From: Planctomycetota bacterium
GTDB lineage: Bacteria > Planctomycetota > B15-G4 > SIAN01
Direction: 5' to 3'
Assembly (NCBI GenBank): GCA_028289345.1
Contig: JANQQL010000025.1
Span: 248,001-312,000 of the forward strand
Length of the DNA stretch: 64,000 nucleotides
The position numbers were made by a program, and so were the translations under genes. Of the stretch, positions 51,492 through 61,282 are shown piece after piece (the first letter of the stretch is position 1; the number at the start of each line of letters is the position of its first letter). The notes beneath the pieces are model-generated. The model did no database searches. It had not been told where the DNA came from and worked only from the letters and a program-made list of their open reading frames with translations.

Positions 51492-53234
51492 CTACTGGAT
51501 GCGTGCGTAGATGCCGTTGCTGAAGCGCAAGGCGGTGGCGTCTGCGGCCTGGAACCAAACGTCCCTGCCACTGATGCCGGAGGGCAATGTCTTGGTCAAC
51601 GTGGCCTTGCCGTTGGCGTCTGCGGTGACCTGACCGAGTGCGATGAGCGGGGTGTCGAGATCCAGGTTTCCGTACGGAGTCGAGGTCGGTCCTCCGCCAG
51701 CCACCGAGGCGAGGAAGTGGATGGTGGCGAAAGGAGTTGCCCCGGTGACGGTCCAGACCGGGTTTCCTGGGGACTTCAACCCTTGCAGGGTCAGGTTGGA
51801 GTTCGGCGGCGGTAGCACTTCGAACTGATGGGCATCCCAACCGTCTGTGTCGTTGTTGGTGATGTCGCCATCGAGGTAGTCAATGACGACGCCCACGTAG
51901 TAGCTGCCAGGTGCGGTCGTGAGGGGGATCTGGGCATCCGATGCTGTCACCGTGGTGAAGGACTTCGGTCCGAAGTTCCGCGCATAGCTATGAGTTTGGA
52001 TCAGGGTGTCGAGTTCGGAGATGTTGTCATTGGTCGAAAGGTAGACGTCGCTGTAGTAGATGCGATTCGAGGGGTCGTACTCCGAAGAGTTGAACACGAC
52101 GTAGCTTTGGTTCTCGACGTAGCCGCCGGCAGGAGCGGAACTGTTACCCGCGCGATAGCGCAGCGGGACCAAGTCGGTCTCATTGCTCTGGTAGTGACTG
52201 GGGATGTAGGTGTCGCGGATGTAGTGGAACTTGGCGCTGTCGATGCGGCAGCAGCCGACGGTGTTGGTCACGTTCGGGAAGCCGGTGCCATGGGAGACGT
52301 TGGCGCCAACGTAGCGGTTGTCTCCATCCAACCAGTAGACCCCACCACCGCTCATACCACCAATCCAGTTCGACCAGTTCAGAGTCGAAGTAACGACACC
52401 CGAAGTCACGGCATCGAACGTTCCTGCGCCGAAGTAGAACTGGTTCGGCGCTCCGGAGAATCCACCGCCGGGCCAGCCCGTCAGGAAGAAGCTCTGGTTG
52501 TTGTACCACCAGTTGGTGTCGTCGTTGTAGCCGTAGCCAAGCCAGCTGGAGAGCGCGCCGAGTGGACGATCCAGGCGGACGTAGCCCTGGTCTCCCGCAA
52601 AGTCGGCTCCCCCGGACCACGCGGTCCAAGTGGTCAAGGCGCTTCCGTTGGCCGAACCCGCGTAGTCGTCATCACCATCCCATGCCGGAGAGACCACCAC
52701 GTTGGTCATCCAGGTGCCAGAAGGGCCTCCGTGGACGCAATGACCCGCCGTGATCAACGTCTTCGGATCGATCAGGGTTCCTGAACAAAGATAGTTCAAG
52801 CCGTCCATCGGATCGGTGAAGAAGACTCGGCAGTGCATCGTCCAAGGCCAAACCGTTGGATCGCCGGCCACGGGGCTGCCAAAGGCTTCCATGTCTTCAA
52901 AGAGAGAAGAGATGGGGGTTCCAGCGACGCCACCTTCTTTCGAGAAAGGGCCCCGGGGTGCCGCGGTGATCGTCTCTTCTCCGGTTTCCACGTCATAGGA
53001 AATGATGTCTCCCGCCACACCGCTGTTGATGCCTTCGTAGGCCGGAGGAGTGCGAGGGATGTACTCGCTGGGGTTGACCTTGAGCTTTACGTCGAAGCGA
53101 GGGGCTCCTTCGTCTCCCGGTCGTGCCGGTCGGACTTGAAACTCCTCAGTTTTCGCATGGACGGAGTCAAGCGACTGCGCTGAGACCATCGGTGACAAGG
53201 TACAAACGAGCAAGGTACTGAGTGCCGATTTCAT
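51492..53234 (-). CDS. Secreted trypsin-like (S1) serine protease
   Basis: A 580-residue exported protein with signal peptide MKSALSTLLVCTLSPMVSAQ and a prodomain of about 125 residues. The S1 catalytic domain has CSGTLIDPKTLITAGHCVHG with His165, a candidate Asp215 in AGDQGYVRLDRP, and GGMSGGGVY with Ser295. The closest type is the glutamyl-endopeptidase/V8-like group. The C-terminal ~230 residues are beta-rich (YVENQSYVVFNSSEY; PGSYYVGVVIDYLDGD), like cell-surface or secretion add-on domains. It lies alone on the minus strand, 230 bp before the TPR gene. Confidence 0.88.
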   Translation of the reverse strand: MKSALSTLLVCTLSPMVSAQSLDSVHAKTEEFQVRPARPGDEGAPRFDVKLKVNPSEYIPRTPPAYEGINSGVAGDIISYDVETGEETITAAPRGPFSKEGGVAGTPISSLFEDMEAFGSPVAGDPTVWPWTMHCRVFFTDPMDGLNYLCSGTLIDPKTLITAGHCVHGGPSGTWMTNVVVSPAWDGDDDYAGSANGSALTTWTAWSGGADFAGDQGYVRLDRPLGALSSWLGYGYNDDTNWWYNNQSFFLTGWPGGGFSGAPNQFYFGAGTFDAVTSGVVTSTLNWSNWIGGMSGGGVYWLDGDNRYVGANVSHGTGFPNVTNTVGCCRIDSAKFHYIRDTYIPSHYQSNETDLVPLRYRAGNSSAPAGGYVENQSYVVFNSSEYDPSNRIYYSDVYLSTNDNISELDTLIQTHSYARNFGPKSFTTVTASDAQIPLTTAPGSYYVGVVIDYLDGDITNNDTDGWDAHQFEVLPPPNSNLTLQGLKSPGNPVWTVTGATPFATIHFLASVAGGGPTSTPYGNLDLDTPLIALGQVTADANGKATLTKTLPSGISGRDVWFQAADATALRFSNGIYARIQ

Positions 53235-53498
53235 TGGTTCTCTCCAACGTCTTGAGTGTTGTTTGTGGTGACAATGGGGCAGCCGGCATCTCGCAATTGC
53301 ATTCCCGGGAGCGAGCCGACTTGCGGGCCATTGGGGGATGACCCGCGATGGGTTTGTCGTGTCACCTTCTTCAACAACGAAGAGAGAGATTCGTTACATC
53401 GATTCGATGTCGACTGCGGGAGGAGCCGTGCTGAAAGTCAGCAGATCGTCATCGGAAGGAGGCTCGAGATTCCGCAAGAGAGAACCCGAACCCGGCGA

Positions 53499-56336
53499 TC
53501 AGAACGAGCCTTGCAGAGCGATGACCGGGCGGGCGCCGAGGTTTCCGGCGCGGTGATCGGGAGCGTGACCCATGCGGCTGGCGCTGCGTGCATATTCCGC
53601 GGTCATGTGAAACGCGCCGCCGCGAATGGACCGGCCGGGGCCGTGAGGAGTGTCCAGGGTCAAGTAGCCATCGCCGTGGCGATGAGACGCGACGTCGTAA
53701 GGGAGCCGACTGTCGAGACACCACTCGGACACGTTTCCCAGCAGGTTGAACAGGCCGAAGTCATTGGGCTCGAAGGAACCAGCGGGAGCATGAGCGGTCC
53801 ATCCGTCATCCCATGGCTCGGCGATTCCGAACAGCCTTGCGTTCAAGAACTCGTGGCCGCTGACGTTGCCCCGGTTGGCGAACTCCGTCCACTTCTCTCC
53901 GAACCAAAAGCGCGTGCGAGTCCCCGAACGGCAGCCATATTCCCATTGCGCCTCGGTGGGAAGGGTGAGTCCGGCGGGAACCAGCTTGGCTACGAGTTCC
54001 ACATAGGAGACGTTCTCCAATGGGTGAGCCAGACGGGCTTCTTCGCTGGCGCCGGCGGCGGGGCCCGGTCCATGCAGGGACGGGTTGCTCGCGAAGAGCC
54101 GCAGCCACTGTCCCTGGGTCATCTCGTACTTCGAAAAGAAAAAGGGATCCAGCGTGACTCGGTGAATGGGTCCTTCGAGGGTCTCCAGCGCATTGGCCAC
54201 TTCGTCCTCGGGCTTGGCGAACATGGCGGGCGGCGGTTCGGCTCCCATTTCGAATTCGCCACCCGGCAGGAGAACGAACACCATGCCGGAGTTCGGCTGG
54301 ATCTCCAGCCGGTCGGTTCGCACGTTTCTGAGCGGCTCATCTCCGCTCTGCGGATACCAGAACTCCCACAGGCCGGAGACGGGGTCCGGCTCGAGAGGAA
54401 GCAGGCCCATCTGTGGTTCGATTTCCAGACCATCGTACTGGTCCGAAAGAGCGATGTCCGTGATCGCCATGTCCCAGCGATCGACCGCGTCCGAAGAGGT
54501 GATGGTCCGCGCTTCCACGTGCTGGGCGAAAGAGTGGCGTTCTTTGACATGCTGGATCAGTGGGGGCAGTTGCTCCGCACCCTCGAGGAAGTCGTCCAAG
54601 ACGGCCAGCTGCCAGGCGCGAGTCGTCGCATCATCATTGTTCGAGGCTTGGGGATTGCGGAGCTGGCGAGCGGTTTCCTGATGAAGCGGGGCGCGCGCGA
54701 GGAGGTCCGAGGCTCGCTGGATCCAACTCTCGAGGGCCGCAACTTGGGAAGGATGGGCGGGCCACAGGCGGACCTCTTCCGCCAGCAAGTCATCCAGAAT
54801 CTTGATATCGGAAAGCCGCTGGATCTCTTCCAGCTTCCGATTGACCTGTTCGTAGGCGGCTTCCTTGGCGTCACGCTCTTTGGCTTCCGCGACTCGAGCT
54901 TCGTTGGTCCGGTGCATCTCGGCACGGATCTGCAGCCAGAAAACGCTCGGGAGAACGACCACGGCAAAGAAACCGAGAGCGGCGGCCACGCTCCAGGTGG
55001 GATGACGCTGGGTCCAGCGGCGAGCTCGAAGCAGTGTGCCCGCGCGCCGTGCTCGAATCGGCCGCAAGGCCAGCACGTTGCCCAGGTCCTCGGCGAACTC
55101 TGCCGCACTGCTGTAGCGACGGGAGATATCTGGGTCCATCGCCTTCACGCACACGGTTTCCGCGTCCCAGGGGATGCTCGGGTTGACCTGTCGGGGAAGC
55201 GAGAAGCGACTTTCCAGAATGCGCTTTTGGGTGGCTTCGCTGTTCTTGGCGAGGAACGGATGCTGCAGCGTCAGAAGTTCGTAGAGAGAAACGCCGAGGG
55301 AGTACACGTCGCCCGTGACGTGTAGCTCGGAGGTGCCGCCACGAACCTGTTCGGGCGGCATGTAGGCGACGGAGCCCAATGCGGCACCGGTCTTGGTCAG
55401 CGACCCGTTCTCCTCCGAACTCGCCAAGCCGAAGTCCACCAGCATGACGCGTCCAGTGCAGGTCACCAGCACGTTGGCGGGTTTCAAGTCTCGGTGGAGC
55501 ACTCCTTGCCGATGAGCGTGTTCCAACGCTTCGGCCACGCGCTGGAAAATGCGGAAGCAGCTCTGAACCCAGGTCCCCTCGAACGTTCCGTGCAACTCCT
55601 CGCAGTCGCCATGGCTGCCGTCGAGATCGGCGCGCCGATGAATCGCCGCTGCCAAGTCTGCCCCAGAGAGCTGCGACTTGTCCGCTTTCTTCAGCTCCGA
55701 GATGACATCTTGCAATGAGCACCCCGGAATGCGCTCCATGGCGAAATAGGGAATGCTCTGTTCTTCTCCGACGCGATAGATCGGAACGATGCCTGGGTGC
55801 TGAAGCTGGGCGATCGTTTCGACTTCGCGTCGAAAACGTTCTCGGGCCCCGGGAAAGAACAGGCGCTCCGGACGGATCAACTTCAGCGCCACGTGGCGGG
55901 CCAGGCTTTGCTCCCAGGCGGAATACACGACGCCCATGCCGCCTTTGCCAATTCGTTCTTCGAGAACGAAGTCCCCCAGTCGGTCGGGAATTTCTCCGGG
56001 AGGCGACACTTGATCCATACCGAACCCTTCGAGGAACTGCAGTCGCGAGCGGAGTTCTTCGGCGACCTGGGGGCGGTCTTGTTCGAGCTCGGTGAGAAAC
56101 TGCAGCCGCTCGGCCCCCGATTTCATCAAGCAATCCGCAAGGAGCGCATCCAAGGGGTCGGAAGAGGTCCAGTTCGAGTCCCCTTCATCCAGCGACGACT
56201 GGGTCGCGGCGGGGGAGGGGTGAGGAGTTTCTTCGGGGGCGGGCATGTGAAAGGAGCGGCTTCTCCGGCGGGAGCGGGGGAGGGAACGACGCAGGGACCA
56301 CGCGGGCCCTGGGAGGTCCGGAATGGGCGAATTCAT
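53499..56336 (-). CDS. Transmembrane Ser/Thr kinase with FGE-sulfatase-like domain
   Basis: A 945-residue protein. The kinase domain has IGKGGMGVVY, Lys152, HRDLKPAN (Asp283) and DFG at 301-303. One membrane helix lies at about 449-468 (VAAALGFFAVVVLPSVFWL), followed by a coiled region (RVAEAKERDAKEAAYEQVNR). The extracytoplasmic end (about 690-945) has the FGE/SUMF1 fold: LLPGGEFEMGAE, LPTEAQWEYGCRSG, FGLFNLLGNVSEWC and SIRGGAFHM. The paired catalytic Cys of true formylglycine-generating enzymes are not present there. It is likely a sensor kinase. It diverges from an ECF sigma factor 207 bp away, a frequent planctomycete arrangement. Confidence 0.92.
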   Translation of the reverse strand: MNSPIPDLPGPAWSLRRSLPRSRRRSRSFHMPAPEETPHPSPAATQSSLDEGDSNWTSSDPLDALLADCLMKSGAERLQFLTELEQDRPQVAEELRSRLQFLEGFGMDQVSPPGEIPDRLGDFVLEERIGKGGMGVVYSAWEQSLARHVALKLIRPERLFFPGARERFRREVETIAQLQHPGIVPIYRVGEEQSIPYFAMERIPGCSLQDVISELKKADKSQLSGADLAAAIHRRADLDGSHGDCEELHGTFEGTWVQSCFRIFQRVAEALEHAHRQGVLHRDLKPANVLVTCTGRVMLVDFGLASSEENGSLTKTGAALGSVAYMPPEQVRGGTSELHVTGDVYSLGVSLYELLTLQHPFLAKNSEATQKRILESRFSLPRQVNPSIPWDAETVCVKAMDPDISRRYSSAAEFAEDLGNVLALRPIRARRAGTLLRARRWTQRHPTWSVAAALGFFAVVVLPSVFWLQIRAEMHRTNEARVAEAKERDAKEAAYEQVNRKLEEIQRLSDIKILDDLLAEEVRLWPAHPSQVAALESWIQRASDLLARAPLHQETARQLRNPQASNNDDATTRAWQLAVLDDFLEGAEQLPPLIQHVKERHSFAQHVEARTITSSDAVDRWDMAITDIALSDQYDGLEIEPQMGLLPLEPDPVSGLWEFWYPQSGDEPLRNVRTDRLEIQPNSGMVFVLLPGGEFEMGAEPPPAMFAKPEDEVANALETLEGPIHRVTLDPFFFSKYEMTQGQWLRLFASNPSLHGPGPAAGASEEARLAHPLENVSYVELVAKLVPAGLTLPTEAQWEYGCRSGTRTRFWFGEKWTEFANRGNVSGHEFLNARLFGIAEPWDDGWTAHAPAGSFEPNDFGLFNLLGNVSEWCLDSRLPYDVASHRHGDGYLTLDTPHGPGRSIRGGAFHMTAEYARSASRMGHAPDHRAGNLGARPVIALQGSF

Positions 56337-56543
56337 GGGGACTGCTCTTTCAACAGCCGCGCGTCGCGAGGTGTGACGAGGTTTTTTTGAGAAATGCCGA
56401 GAAACCTTGCCACGGCCGGCTTCACACGGCGTTTCTTCGGGGTAGGGCCAGATTGCTCCGGTGCTGCAGTGTGCGGGCGCGGCCACCGAGGAGATTCTTG
56501 GAACAGCCGCTGCCGGCAGCAAGCTGGTGGAAGAACGACGACG

Positions 56544-57179
56544 ATGGAAGAAGAGGGCGCATCGCCCATGATCGACCAGTTCGAAGAGCAAGAGTCACAG
56601 CTGTTGGTGCAACGCGCGAGCGCGGGAGACTCCCTGGCGGTGGACGAGCTCATCGCCCGTCATTTGCCGGGACTCCACGCCTACGTCCGAGCCCGCGCCG
56701 GTCAGGTCTTGCAGGCACGCGAGTCCACCGGGGACGTGGTTCAGTCCACTTGCCGAGAAGTGTTGGAGCACTTGGACCGGTTTCAGTACCAAGGGGAGGA
56801 GGGGTTTCGTCGCTGGCTGTACACGACCGCGCTGCGCAAGATGCGCAACAAGCAGAAGTTTCACCTGGCCGACAAGCGCAACGTGGCCCGGGAAGTGGTC
56901 TCCCCCGGAAGCGCGTCGGAACCCCATTGGCTGTCCGCCCTCTGCGACTCGATGCCGTCGCCTAGTGGCCAAGCCGTGCGAGCGGAAGAGATCGAACGCA
57001 TGATGCAGGCGTTCCAAAAACTTCCGGAGCAATACCAGGAAGTCCTACGCCTCTCCCACGGCGAGCAACTCACCAGCAAAGAGATCGGAGAGAAGCTGGG
57101 GCTCAGCGCGGTGAACGTCCGAGTCCGCTTGTCTCGAGCCGCGGCACGGCTGGCGAGCCTATACAGCAAGCTCCGCTAG
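56544..57179 (+). CDS. ECF-family RNA polymerase sigma factor
   Basis: A 211-residue sigma factor of the planctomycete ECF type. Region 2 includes RESTGDVVQSTCREVLEHL and GEEGFRRWLYTTALRKM. Region 4 has LPEQYQEVLRLSHGEQLTSK and the recognition helix GLSAVNVRVRLSRAAARL. It shows no anti-sigma partner downstream. Instead a transmembrane kinase with an FGE-like domain diverges from it, so kinase control of the sigma factor is likely. The start at 56544 has GGAAG upstream; an ATG at 56568 is possible. Confidence 0.9.
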   Translation: MEEEGASPMIDQFEEQESQLLVQRASAGDSLAVDELIARHLPGLHAYVRARAGQVLQARESTGDVVQSTCREVLEHLDRFQYQGEEGFRRWLYTTALRKMRNKQKFHLADKRNVAREVVSPGSASEPHWLSALCDSMPSPSGQAVRAEEIERMMQAFQKLPEQYQEVLRLSHGEQLTSKEIGEKLGLSAVNVRVRLSRAAARLASLYSKLR

Positions 57180-57319
57180 CAGGCCCCACGACTCCAGTGA
57201 GTCGTCGGCACGCTTTGCCGCTCACGAAGGGTCCATTGCCTTCGACGGGCGTGTCCGCTGATGGCACCGATCGATGGGTGGAAACGGGGCGGGCGGTCAG
57301 TGTCGGTCCCGCGAGTCGT

Positions 57320-58291
57320 TCAGATCAAGCTGCTGAGCTTGGCTTCCGGTCGCGCGCCAAAGTGGCTGATGATCTCGGCGGCGGCGATCGCGCCGATCTC
57401 GGCGGAGCGCTTCATGCCAAGGGATTGGGTGTATCCGTAAAGGAACCCGGCCGCGAACAGGTCTCCGGCTCCGGTGGTGTCCACCAGTTTTGAAACCGGG
57501 GCTGCAGGGACGGCCATGGCCACGTCCTTGGTGACCACCACCGATCCCTTCTCGCTTCGTGTGAGCACCGCGACGTCGACCCGTCCTTGGATCGCCTTGG
57601 CGGCTTCGTCGAATGACTCGACTTCACAAAGGGAGAGGATTTCCGTTTCGTTTGCGAAAAGGATGTCGACGTGATCGTCCACCAGGCTTACGAACTCCGC
57701 TCGATGGCGATCGACGCAGAACGCATCCGAAAGGGAGAGGGCTACTTTGCGTCCCGCCTTGGCAGCGATGTTGGCAGCTTTCAGCATGGCTTCTTTGGCG
57801 AGCGGTGGATCCCAGAGATATCCCTCCAGGTATGTGACCTGTGCGTCGGTGATGGCTTTCGAGTCGATGTCGTCCGGTCCGAGTTCGACGCATGCACCCA
57901 GATAGGTGTTCAGCGTTCGCTGGGCGTCAGGGGTGACCAGAATCAGGCAGCGAGCCGTCGCGGGGCCGGACGCGGGGCCTGGGGTGGTTTGAAAATCCAC
58001 GCCCGCCGCGCGAATGTCGTGAGCGAAGACCTCCCCCAGCTGGTCCGCAGAGACCTTGCCGATGTACGCGGCCTTCGCGCCCAGGGACGCGAGGCCGGCG
58101 CAGCTGTTCGCGACGGACCCACCAGAAACCTCCACTCCCGCGCCCATCTGCTGGTAGAGCGTGTCGGCTTGGACCGGGTTGATCAGCGCCATGGCGCCTT
58201 TGGTCAGGCCGTGCTCATCCAGGAACGAGTCCTCTGCCTGGGCCAGCACGTCCACAATGGCGTTCCCGATGCCAATCACGTCGCAACTCAT
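57320..58291 (-). CDS. PfkB-family carbohydrate/adenosine kinase
   Basis: A 323-residue PfkB kinase most like adenosine kinases (IGIGNAIVDVLAQ, SGGSVANSCAGLASLG). The C-terminal signature DTTGAGDLFAAGF carries the catalytic Asp277 and anion hole. A start with GGGAG seven bases before the ATG is clear. The enzyme phosphorylates adenosine or a related nucleoside/sugar with ATP in the cytoplasm. It stands alone; a 502-bp gap with a strong hairpin follows upstream. Confidence 0.92.
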   Translation of the reverse strand: MSCDVIGIGNAIVDVLAQAEDSFLDEHGLTKGAMALINPVQADTLYQQMGAGVEVSGGSVANSCAGLASLGAKAAYIGKVSADQLGEVFAHDIRAAGVDFQTTPGPASGPATARCLILVTPDAQRTLNTYLGACVELGPDDIDSKAITDAQVTYLEGYLWDPPLAKEAMLKAANIAAKAGRKVALSLSDAFCVDRHRAEFVSLVDDHVDILFANETEILSLCEVESFDEAAKAIQGRVDVAVLTRSEKGSVVVTKDVAMAVPAAPVSKLVDTTGAGDLFAAGFLYGYTQSLGMKRSAEIGAIAAAEIISHFGARPEAKLSSLI

Positions 58292-58793
58292 CGAAGGTCT
58301 CCCGTTCTTCGTTCGGGCCAGCGGCCGTCGAAGGGGTTGGTGCTTGATCGAGCCCGCAGCGTTTCCGCGGAGCTGATGTCTTGAGCAGAGTGCCGGTAGC
58401 GCCTCGTGGCCAGACAGTCCGCGGCGGACGTTAGAGGTGGCGAACGGTGATTCAAGGGCAGAACGCCTTCTGCACCGGGGAGCGAGTTCGGGTGATTCGT
58501 GGAGGCCTACTGCGAATCGCCCAAGTCGTTTCTGGCCTCGTCCTTACGACGCCTTCGATCCTCAACCTGTGGCCAGAGACTCCGCTCGCCCGGTTCGGGC
58601 GAGCGGCTCGGTGAGAACCGCCGTCAGTCCTGGCCGGAAACCGCTTGTCTTCATTCTCGCGATGTCCTTCGTGAATCATCCGAGCTCGGACGAATGCCGG
58701 TGAAATCCTTGGGCTGAGTCCTCACCTCCGCACGCGGCATCACTGGTCTGGGTGATGTTCGATTTCGGGATCTTGGCTGGAAAGGCACGGACC
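58292..58793. other. 502-bp divergent intergenic region
   Basis: It lies between the PfkB kinase (minus) and the TPR/esterase (plus), both transcribed away from it. It contains the perfect hairpin at 58582-58606 and otherwise no frame with a domain or ribosome-binding site. Confidence 0.4.
58582..58606. repeat. Perfect 11-bp GC-rich hairpin, 3-nt loop
   Basis: CCGCTCGCCCG (58582-58592) and CGGGCGAGCGG (58596-58606) pair without mismatch around GTT. No T-run follows on either strand. Both flanking genes are transcribed away from it, so it does not end either transcript; it may end a small RNA or act as a binding site. Confidence 0.55.
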
Positions 58794-59921
58794 ATGCTCT
58801 CCTCACTTTTTCGTACCAACCGATGCCGCGCGCTGGTTCTCACCCTGGCGTGGGTTACTCCGGCCCTTGCTCAAGAGGAGCGAGCCGGAGGGATGGGATC
58901 TGCCGACTCGCTGGACGCATTGATCCGCGCGCAGCACTGGAGCAAGGCTCGCCAATTGTGCGAGGAGCGACTCAGCACCGATTCCTCCGATCCTGCGGCG
59001 ACGTTCTACGCCGGTTTCACTCGACACATGATGGGGGAGAAAGAGGCCGCACGAGACTGGTACCGCAAGGCAGCTCGCTTTCCCGAGGTCGCTGGGTTGG
59101 CGCACTACAACCTCGCTTGTTTGGAGGCCACTTCGGGTCGTTCGGAGGCCGCCGTTGAAGAACTCCAACGGGCGAAGGCGGCGGGCTACGACGACTTGCT
59201 TTCGATTCGCGGTGACTCGGATCTTGATTCCGTCCGCAACGATCCTCGGTTCCCCTACTTCTCGGGATTCGAGCGACGACGCATGGAGTTCACCGATGGG
59301 GACTTCGTCGACTATCTCTTGTTGTTGCCCGACCAGTTCGACGAGTCCCGCCGTTGTCCGCTCCTGATCGGAATGGGGCCCGGTTCCGAGTCGATTGGTG
59401 CTGCGAGCACGGGGATGGAGTTGTTTTGGGGCAAACCGCTGACCCGGCGAGGCTGGCTGGTCGTCTGCCCCGCGGCACCCGCCGGTGGTTGGCACTCCGA
59501 TCATGGCGGCCAAGTGTTTGCCAAGTTCCTCGACGGCATCACTCGCGAGTTCCGCGTGGCCGATGACATGTTCCACATCGCCGGCTGCAGCAACGGGGGC
59601 TATAGCGCGTTTCGCTTCGCCGCCAAACATCCGGACCGTTGTCGCAGTCTTTGGTTGGTGCCTGGTTCCTACAGCCGAGGCGATCGCGCCGCCATCCCCC
59701 AGCTCCAAGAGGTGTCCGTTCGATGGTTCGTTGGATCTGCGGATGGGCCGTGGTTCGAAGCAGCGCGACGCATGAACGCCGAACTCCAGTCCCACGGGTT
59801 GGACTCGGTCTTGCAAGTCTTCCCTGGAGAGGGCCATGTCATGCAAAGCCTCCAGGGGGACGGCTTCGCGCGGCGTCTTCACCAAGAGTTCGGTCCTGAG
59901 GATCGCCCCTCGGAACAGTGA
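58794..59921 (+). CDS. Exported TPR/alpha-beta hydrolase (esterase-like)
   Basis: A 375-residue protein with a clear signal peptide (ALVLTLAWVTPALAQ). The N-terminal TPR-like part (about 35-135) includes FYAGFTRHMMGEKEAARDWY. The hydrolase part (about 165-365) has CPLLIGMGPGSES, nucleophile GCSNGGYSAF, a candidate acid in FVGSADGP and His in FPGEGHVMQ. The start at 58794 has GGAAAGG upstream; the frame extends 14 codons further to a GTG. It probably acts as an esterase/peptidase in the periplasm; substrate unknown. The next gene is convergent. Confidence 0.85.
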   Translation: MLSSLFRTNRCRALVLTLAWVTPALAQEERAGGMGSADSLDALIRAQHWSKARQLCEERLSTDSSDPAATFYAGFTRHMMGEKEAARDWYRKAARFPEVAGLAHYNLACLEATSGRSEAAVEELQRAKAAGYDDLLSIRGDSDLDSVRNDPRFPYFSGFERRRMEFTDGDFVDYLLLLPDQFDESRRCPLLIGMGPGSESIGAASTGMELFWGKPLTRRGWLVVCPAAPAGGWHSDHGGQVFAKFLDGITREFRVADDMFHIAGCSNGGYSAFRFAAKHPDRCRSLWLVPGSYSRGDRAAIPQLQEVSVRWFVGSADGPWFEAARRMNAELQSHGLDSVLQVFPGEGHVMQSLQGDGFARRLHQEFGPEDRPSEQ

Positions 59922-59939
59922 ACTCGGCGGACGGCCCGG

Positions 59940-60758
59940 TCACTCCGGGCGCCGACCTTCGACGAACGGTAAGGAGTACCAAACCACCGCACCGGGGGTC
60001 GACCGCCAGTCTTCGAGGCGCTCGAGAGCGTGCTTCATCTCAGCGGGGGAGAAGAGCCCGCGTCGATCCAGGTCTTCGGCCGCGCCTTCGAGGACGCCGA
60101 TCAGGTTGTTCACCACCGGGTCGAAGAGCTCCATGGCGCTGACGGCGCCATAGAACACGGTGGCGACTCGGGTCGGGATGGCTCCCGCTTGGACAAGGAG
60201 TTCCGGGAGTCGTCGACCGACCAGAGGGTCGGTGCCTCGATCGCGATAGCTCTCCCAGTAGATGCGCCAGGCGCGGTCGACTTCCGGCAGATCGGGAGAG
60301 AACCGCAGGAGTTCATGGTCATCGTCCAGCAGCACGATCTTGCCGCCCGGGCGCGTCGCTTGCACCATTTGTCGAACGACCGCGAGGGGGTCGGGAACGT
60401 GCTCCAATAAGAACCGGCAGTGGGACAGGTCGAAGGACCCGAGTTCATCTCTGGTGAGTGGAAGGGCCTCTGCATCTCCCTCGCGCATCTCGAAAAGGTT
60501 CGCCTCTCTCTCCGCTTCGGCTTGCCGCATGGCTTCTTCGCGTTGGCGGGCGTCGCGTTCCACTCCCACGACGACAGAGCCAGCTCCCGCCGCCTGAGCC
60601 ATGCGACGGGTGAACTGGCCGAGGCCGGCGCCCACGTCCAAGATCCTTCGGACCCCGGTGAGATCCATTTCCTTCATCACCGCATCGTTCAGGATGTCCT
60701 GCATGGCGCTCAGCCGCGCCTGTTCCGAGGCAGTGAACCCGTGGACGTATTCGGCCAT
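59940..60758 (-). CDS. Class I SAM-dependent methyltransferase
   Basis: 272 residues. SAM motif I is RILDVGAGLGQFTRRMA, the acidic residue follows in VVVGVERDARQ, motif II is MREGDAEALPL, and the Asp-containing motif SHCRFLLEHVPDPLAVVRQM is the UbiE/small-molecule type. Start ATG has GGAA and GGGAA upstream. It converges on the hydrolase gene. Substrate not predictable. Confidence 0.9.
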   Translation of the reverse strand: MAEYVHGFTASEQARLSAMQDILNDAVMKEMDLTGVRRILDVGAGLGQFTRRMAQAAGAGSVVVGVERDARQREEAMRQAEAEREANLFEMREGDAEALPLTRDELGSFDLSHCRFLLEHVPDPLAVVRQMVQATRPGGKIVLLDDDHELLRFSPDLPEVDRAWRIYWESYRDRGTDPLVGRRLPELLVQAGAIPTRVATVFYGAVSAMELFDPVVNNLIGVLEGAAEDLDRRGLFSPAEMKHALERLEDWRSTPGAVVWYSLPFVEGRRPE

Positions 60759-61282
60759 GTTTCCCGTTCCTTCTCTCGAGTGCTGCCGGCTTGAGACGAC
60801 CAGACCGTGCTTACCGGTCGACTCCGTCGCCCGCTCGGTTTTTCGCCGCGGTCCCTTCCGTGAACTGCTGGAAATCAGCGGCCGCGCCGTTCGCCATGGG
60901 AGAACTCACGGGTCGTTCGATCCCGGAGTCCATGAGGCCCGAGCAACATTGGCGAGGACTTCCGTGGACACAATAGCGGCGCGGGAAGCCGTAGCAGAGT
61001 CTTCCGAGTTCACTCGGGGCAATCAACCACGCACTGCTTGGATCGCGGCGGTTGGTTTTTGCGCACTGGTAGCACTTCGGGATGGTCCGACCCTGGCGGT
61101 TGCGCTTGTTTCCAAGGACTTGCCTTCGACGCAAGCGGGACCCAACGTTTCCTCGGATACGGTTCTGCAAGACCGAGTGGTAATCGCGGGCAGGCCGGCG
61201 AACTCAGGGCGAGTTCCTCAACCGTCCGGTTTCACAGGAATGCGTCCCTCGACCCGCCTGATCGAGAGGCCTTCTTCGGATC
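60759..61282. other. 524-bp intergenic region
   Basis: It lies upstream of the methyltransferase and below the TPR-PEGA gene, both on the minus strand. A plus-strand frame crosses it but has no domain, ribosome-binding site or codon signal. I see no hairpin with a T-run. Confidence 0.4.
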
